A model generated the notes under the pieces. That model saw only the letters and a list, made by a program, of their open reading frames with translations. It did no database searches and was not told the origin of the DNA. Below, one piece after another: positions 60,523-64,000 of a stretch of 64,000 nucleotides of DNA (within the stretch, counting starts at the first letter, position 1; the number at the start of each line of letters is the position of its first letter). The translations under genes were made by a program, and so were the position numbers. Source of the DNA: Nocardioides houyundeii (GTDB taxonomy: Bacteria > Actinomycetota > Actinomycetes > Propionibacteriales > Nocardioidaceae); assembly GCF_002865585.1 (NCBI RefSeq), contig NZ_CP025581.1, positions 1,240,001 through 1,304,000 on the forward strand. Direction: 5' to 3'.

Positions 60523-61530
60523 ATGCGAGAGCACGATCAGTCCACGGGACCGGCCATCGAGGCGCTGGACCTGGTGAAGCACTTCGGTGAGACCGTCGCG
60601 GTCGACGGGGTGAGCTTCTCGGTGCCCACGGGCACGGTGCTGGGGCTCCTGGGCCCCAACGGGGCGGGCAAGACCACCACGGTGCGGATGATGACCACGC
60701 TCACCACACCGACCAGCGGTACGGCGCGGGTGGCGGGCCACGACGTGGTCGCAGACCCTCGCGGCGTACGGCGCTCGATGGGGCTGACCGGTCAGACCGC
60801 GACCGTCGACGAGCTGCTGACCGGGCGGGAGAACCTGCGGCTGATCGGTCAGCTCTACGGCCTGGACCGGGCCACGGTGAAGCGGGTCTCCGACGATCTG
60901 CTCGAGCGGTTCTCGCTCAGCGAGGCCGGCAACCGGGTGGTCAAGACCTACTCGGGGGGCATGCGCCGCCGGCTCGACCTGGCGGTCAGCCTGGTCGCCA
61001 CGCCTCCGGTGCTCTTCCTCGACGAGCCGACGACCGGACTGGACCCGCGCAGCCGGGTGGAGCTGTGGGACGTGCTGCGCGAGCTGGTGCGCGACGGCAC
61101 GACCCTGCTGCTGACCACGCAGTACCTCGAGGAGGCCGACCAGCTCGCCGACAACATCGTGGTCATCGACCACGGGGGGATCATCGCCGAGGGGACGCCG
61201 TTGCAGCTCAAGGACGCCTCCGGCAAGGCGGCACTGGTGGTCACCGTCTCCCACGCCGTGGACGTGGGGCGCGCCGCGGAGCTGATGCGTCGCGTGGTGC
61301 CCTCGGTCCACGTGGACGAGCCGGCCCGCCGGCTCACCGCGCCCGCCCAGGGCTTGGGAGACATCACCGAGGTGGCCGCCGTCTTCGACACCAGCGGCAT
61401 CGAGCTCGACGACCTCGGACTGCAGCGGCCGAGCCTGGACGACGTGTTCCTGCACCTGACGGGGCGGCGTGCCGAGGACGGCGACGCCGACTCCGGCGAG
61501 GAGTCCGAGCTGGAGGAGGTGTCCGCATGA
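60523..61530 (+). CDS. ABC transporter ATP-binding protein, DrrA-like
   Basis: 335 aa. Walker A LLGPNGAGKTTTVRMM, signature YSGGMRRRLDLAVSL, Walker B VLFLDEPTTGLD and the C-terminal DUF4162-type extension (LGDITEVAAVFDTSGIELDDLGLQRPSLDDVFLHLTG, in part) match daunorubicin-resistance-type ATPases. ATG 60523 has GGGGAGAGG upstream. It drives the permease encoded next, overlapping by 4 nt. Confidence 0.93.
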   Translation: MREHDQSTGPAIEALDLVKHFGETVAVDGVSFSVPTGTVLGLLGPNGAGKTTTVRMMTTLTTPTSGTARVAGHDVVADPRGVRRSMGLTGQTATVDELLTGRENLRLIGQLYGLDRATVKRVSDDLLERFSLSEAGNRVVKTYSGGMRRRLDLAVSLVATPPVLFLDEPTTGLDPRSRVELWDVLRELVRDGTTLLLTTQYLEEADQLADNIVVIDHGGIIAEGTPLQLKDASGKAALVVTVSHAVDVGRAAELMRRVVPSVHVDEPARRLTAPAQGLGDITEVAAVFDTSGIELDDLGLQRPSLDDVFLHLTGRRAEDGDADSGEESELEEVSA

Positions 61531-62387
61531 GCACCGAGACCGTGCGCCCCGCTGCAGGACCGCCTTCGTTGGAGCGTCCGCAGATCCACCAGACCAACCT
61601 GTTGCAGCAGTCCCTGGCCATCACCCGGCGCAACCTGATCCACATCAAGCGGATGCCCGAGATGCTGATGGACGTCACCGTGCAGCCGGTCATGTTCGTG
61701 CTGCTCTTCGCCTACGTCTTCGGTGGGGCCATCGCGGTGCAGGGGGCCTCGTCCGGCTACCGCGAGTGGCTGCTGGGCGGGATCATGGGACAGACGATCG
61801 CGTTCGCCTCCTTCATCGTGGCCGTCGGCCTGACCGCTGACATCGACAAGGGCATCGTGGACCGGATGCGGTCCCTGCCGATCCATCCCTCAGCGGTGCT
61901 GGTCGGGCGCAGCCTGTCCTCGCTGATCCACTCCAGCCTGGGCATCGTGGTGATGTCGCTGACCGGGCTCATCGTGGGCTGGCGGATCCGAGGCTCCTTC
62001 CTGGACGCGGTGCTGGCCTACGCACTGCTGTTGCTGTGGGGCTTCGCGATGGTCTGGGTCGGCATCCTGGCCGGGTCCTCCCTGCGCTCGGTGGAGGCGG
62101 TGAACGGCGTCATGTTCACCACGATCTTCCCGCTCACCTTCCTCTCCAACGCGTTCGCGCCGACCGAGGAGATGACCCCGTTCCTGCGCACCGTCGCGGA
62201 GTGGAACCCGGTGTCCTCCCTGGTGCAGGCGGTGCGTGAGCTGTGGGGGAACACTGCCGCCGCCCCGGCGGACGCAGCGCTGCCGCTGCAGCACCCCGTG
62301 CTGGCCACGCTCATCTGGACCGTGGCGCTCACCGCGGTGCTGGCGCCGCTGTCGTTGCGTGCCTTCCGCAAGCGGACGCAGCAGTAG
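61527..62387 (+). CDS. ABC transporter permease, DrrB/ABC-2 type
   Basis: 286 aa with six hydrophobic helices; RNLIHIKRMPEMLMDVTVQPVMFVLLFAYVFGG and EWNPVSSLVQAVRELWGN are ABC-2 (DrrB) signatures. Together with the ATPase it exports a drug or lipid-like molecule, probably under PadR control. ATG overlaps the ATPase stop (ATGA 61527-61530). Confidence 0.92.
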   Translation: MSTETVRPAAGPPSLERPQIHQTNLLQQSLAITRRNLIHIKRMPEMLMDVTVQPVMFVLLFAYVFGGAIAVQGASSGYREWLLGGIMGQTIAFASFIVAVGLTADIDKGIVDRMRSLPIHPSAVLVGRSLSSLIHSSLGIVVMSLTGLIVGWRIRGSFLDAVLAYALLLLWGFAMVWVGILAGSSLRSVEAVNGVMFTTIFPLTFLSNAFAPTEEMTPFLRTVAEWNPVSSLVQAVRELWGNTAAAPADAALPLQHPVLATLIWTVALTAVLAPLSLRAFRKRTQQ

Positions 62388-62452
62388 TCGCTCGTCCGCT
62401 ACCCCGGCGACGAGCAGCAGAGCGAGGATCGAGGATCGAGGGAGAGCACGAG

Positions 62453-63544
62453 ATGACGACGACGCTGTTGCTGGTGGGGACCCGCAAGGGCCTGTGGATC
62501 GGCACCTCCGACGAAGCCCGTCGCGACTGGTCGTGGACGGGTCCGCACTTCCCCATGGAGGAGGTCTACTCGGTCCTGCTCGACGGCAGGGGCGTTCGCC
62601 CGCGGCTGTTCGCCGGCTGCTCGTCGAGCTGGTTCGGCCCGCAGGTCAGACGCTCGGACGACCTCGGGCAGACCTGGGAGGAGACCCCGAACGGCGCGGT
62701 CCGCTTCCCCGAGGACACCGGGGCGGCGCTGGAGCGGGTGTGGCAGCTGGTGCCCGGGGTGGAGGACGGGGTGATCTGGGCTGGCACCGAGCCGGGCGCC
62801 GTATTCCGCTCCGAGGACCGGGGGGAGAGGTTCGAGCTGGTGCGCGGGCTCTGGGAGCATCCCCAGCGGTCCGAGTGGGGAGAGGGCTTCGGAGGCCAGG
62901 CGTTCCACACGATCCTTCCCCACCCGAGCGACCCGGGGTCCGTGCTGGCCGCGATCTCGACCGGCGGGGTCTACCGCTCCGTGGACGGGGGAGCGAAGTG
63001 GGCTCCGGCGAACCAGGGGATCAAGGCCGAGTTCATGCCGGGGGACCGGCACTTCCCCGAGTTCGGGCAGTGCGTCCACAAGGTCGCGCGCGACCCGGTC
63101 GACCCCGCGAGGCTCTTCCTGCAGAACCACGGCGGGGTCTACCGCTCGGACGACGAGGGGGACTCCTGGGAGTACATCGCCGACGGGCTCCCCTCGGAGT
63201 TCGGGTTCGCGATGGTCACGCACCCGCGCAAGCCCGCCACCGCCTTCGTCTTCCCGATCGCCGATGCCGGCGCGCGGTGGCCCGTGGACGGTCACGCCCG
63301 GGTGTTCCGCACTGCCGACGGGGGAGACTCGTGGACCGAGCTGGGGTCCGGGTCCCTGCCAGACGCATACTTCGCCGCCGTGATGCGTGACGCGATGTGC
63401 GCCGACACCCTCGACCCGGCTGGGCTCTACTTCGGCGGTCGCAACGGGGCCGTCTGGGCCTCCGCCGACGAGGGGGAGACCTGGCAGGAGGTGCACAAGG
63501 ACCTGCCCGACGTGCTGGTCGTCCGGGCAGCGGTGCTCGACTGA
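62453..63544 (+). CDS. Beta-propeller (sialidase/WD40/YCF48-like) protein
   Basis: 363 aa, no signal peptide. Repeated short motifs of the Asp-box type are visible: VRRSDDLGQTWEET, VFRSEDRGERFEL, VYRSVDGGAKWAPA, VYRSDDEGDSWEYI, VFRTADGGDSWTEL and VWASADEGETWQEV. They mark the blades of a sialidase-like or YCF48-like propeller. Such cytosolic proteins are annotated as exo-alpha-sialidase or glycosidase, but no catalytic set is evident. GAGGGAGAG precedes ATG 62453. It may be co-transcribed with the ABC genes (65-bp gap). Confidence 0.8.
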   Translation: MTTTLLLVGTRKGLWIGTSDEARRDWSWTGPHFPMEEVYSVLLDGRGVRPRLFAGCSSSWFGPQVRRSDDLGQTWEETPNGAVRFPEDTGAALERVWQLVPGVEDGVIWAGTEPGAVFRSEDRGERFELVRGLWEHPQRSEWGEGFGGQAFHTILPHPSDPGSVLAAISTGGVYRSVDGGAKWAPANQGIKAEFMPGDRHFPEFGQCVHKVARDPVDPARLFLQNHGGVYRSDDEGDSWEYIADGLPSEFGFAMVTHPRKPATAFVFPIADAGARWPVDGHARVFRTADGGDSWTELGSGSLPDAYFAAVMRDAMCADTLDPAGLYFGGRNGAVWASADEGETWQEVHKDLPDVLVVRAAVLD

Positions 63545-63591
63545 GCTGTCGGTTCGCCTGCGAGGTGACCGGTGCTCGGCAGTGGCCGCTC

Positions 63592-64000
63592 CTATCGTCT
63601 GCGGTGGAAGCGGTGCTCGCCGCCAGGGTGCTGGCGTAGGTCCCAGCCCGGGTCGTGGGCCCGACGATGATGGTGTCCACACGACGGAAGCCCGTTGCCC
63701 AGATCGGTCCGCCCGCCTTTGGACCACGCCAACCGGTGGTGGTGGATCTCGCACCAGGAGAACGGGCGCTCACACCCCGCGACCGCACACGAGTCATGGA
63801 CCAGCGAGAGCGCCCGGCGTTGCGCGGTGGTGTGCAACCTGCGTTCTCGGCCCAGGTCCAGCGGTTCGGACCGTCCCCCCAGCACCGCCGAGACCAGCCC
63901 CGCCTCGCACGCCAACCGCCGGGCCTCACCGGCGGTGACCCGCACCCCGGACTCCAGCCGGGCCGCCCCGAGCCCGTCCAACAACCCCGCCAGGTCCACC
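63592..64000 (-). CDS. DUF222/HNH endonuclease-domain protein (13E12 family), C-terminal part
   Basis: The gene continues beyond the window edge; 136 codons of its 3' end are visible. The HNH motif is complete: CERPFSWCEIHHHRLAWSKGG, then TDLGNGLPSCGHHHRRAHD, with the Cys pairs for zinc. These proteins form large paralogous families in Nocardioides and mycobacteria and are often called 13E12 repeat proteins. The role is unknown; a mobile-element link is suspected in the literature but no element ends are seen here. Confidence 0.85.
   Translation of the reverse strand, partial: VDLAGLLDGLGAARLESGVRVTAGEARRLACEAGLVSAVLGGRSEPLDLGRERRLHTTAQRRALSLVHDSCAVAGCERPFSWCEIHHHRLAWSKGGRTDLGNGLPSCGHHHRRAHDPGWDLRQHPGGEHRFHRRR

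Noticed and set aside
63592..64000. HNH protein as evidence of a mobile element
   Set aside because: Only a gene end is visible; no inverted repeats, target duplication or recombinase gene is present.

Overview
This is chromosomal DNA from a high-GC actinobacterium, most likely Nocardioides or a close relative in the Nocardioidaceae. The evidence is very high GC, frequent GTG starts, stop-start overlaps (ATGA, GTGA, TGATG), many TANNNT -10 hexamers placed directly before start codons, and actinobacterial gene orders: tig-clpP-clpP-clpX, folC-DUF4233-ndk, mreBCD-mrdA-rodA, rne-rplU-rpmA-obg-proB, desulfurase-mnmA-metE-like, and ligA-gatCAB. No tRNA, rRNA, CRISPR array, insertion sequence or prophage was seen.

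Layout. 1-3292: end of trigger factor, two ClpP subunits and ClpX (proteostasis). 3405-4265: a repeat-rich, membrane-anchored protein of unknown function. 4287-9450: valS divergent from folC, then a DUF4233 membrane protein and ndk. 9579-15340: a tightly overlapped cell-elongation operon, mreB-mreC-mreD-mrdA-rodA. 15358-17397: an orphan sensor histidine kinase. 17531-19504: a TIGR03960-type radical SAM protein. Its usual neighbour, the TIGR03936 protein, lies at 30591-31307. Between them sits an 11-kb block (19541-30485) of surface-glycan genes: two membrane acyltransferases, a flippase-like protein, three glycosyltransferases, a DUF2304 protein, a large GT-C-like membrane protein and a secreted EEP-family phosphodiesterase. 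31660-38680: RNase E/G, L21, L27, Obg and ProB. 38725-43111: a membrane EEP protein, cysteine desulfurase, MnmA and a MetE-like protein. 43151-45386: an MFS exporter with its TetR regulator. 45537-52087: ligA, an SGNH hydrolase and gatCAB.

The most interesting region is 52131-57787. A cobalamin riboswitch precedes five overlapping or abutting genes. They encode a lipoprotein with prenyltransferase-like alpha/alpha repeats, a frameshifted anchored protein resembling the transcobalamin C-terminal domain, and the T, fused A-A' and S parts of an ECF transporter. This reads as vitamin B12 capture at the cell surface coupled to import, with the two halves of an intrinsic-factor/transcobalamin-like architecture on separate genes.

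57771-64000: a PQQ-type sugar dehydrogenase lipoprotein, an EamA transporter with a PadR regulator, a divergent drug-type ABC exporter, a beta-propeller protein, and the end of a DUF222/HNH (13E12-type) protein that runs out of the window.
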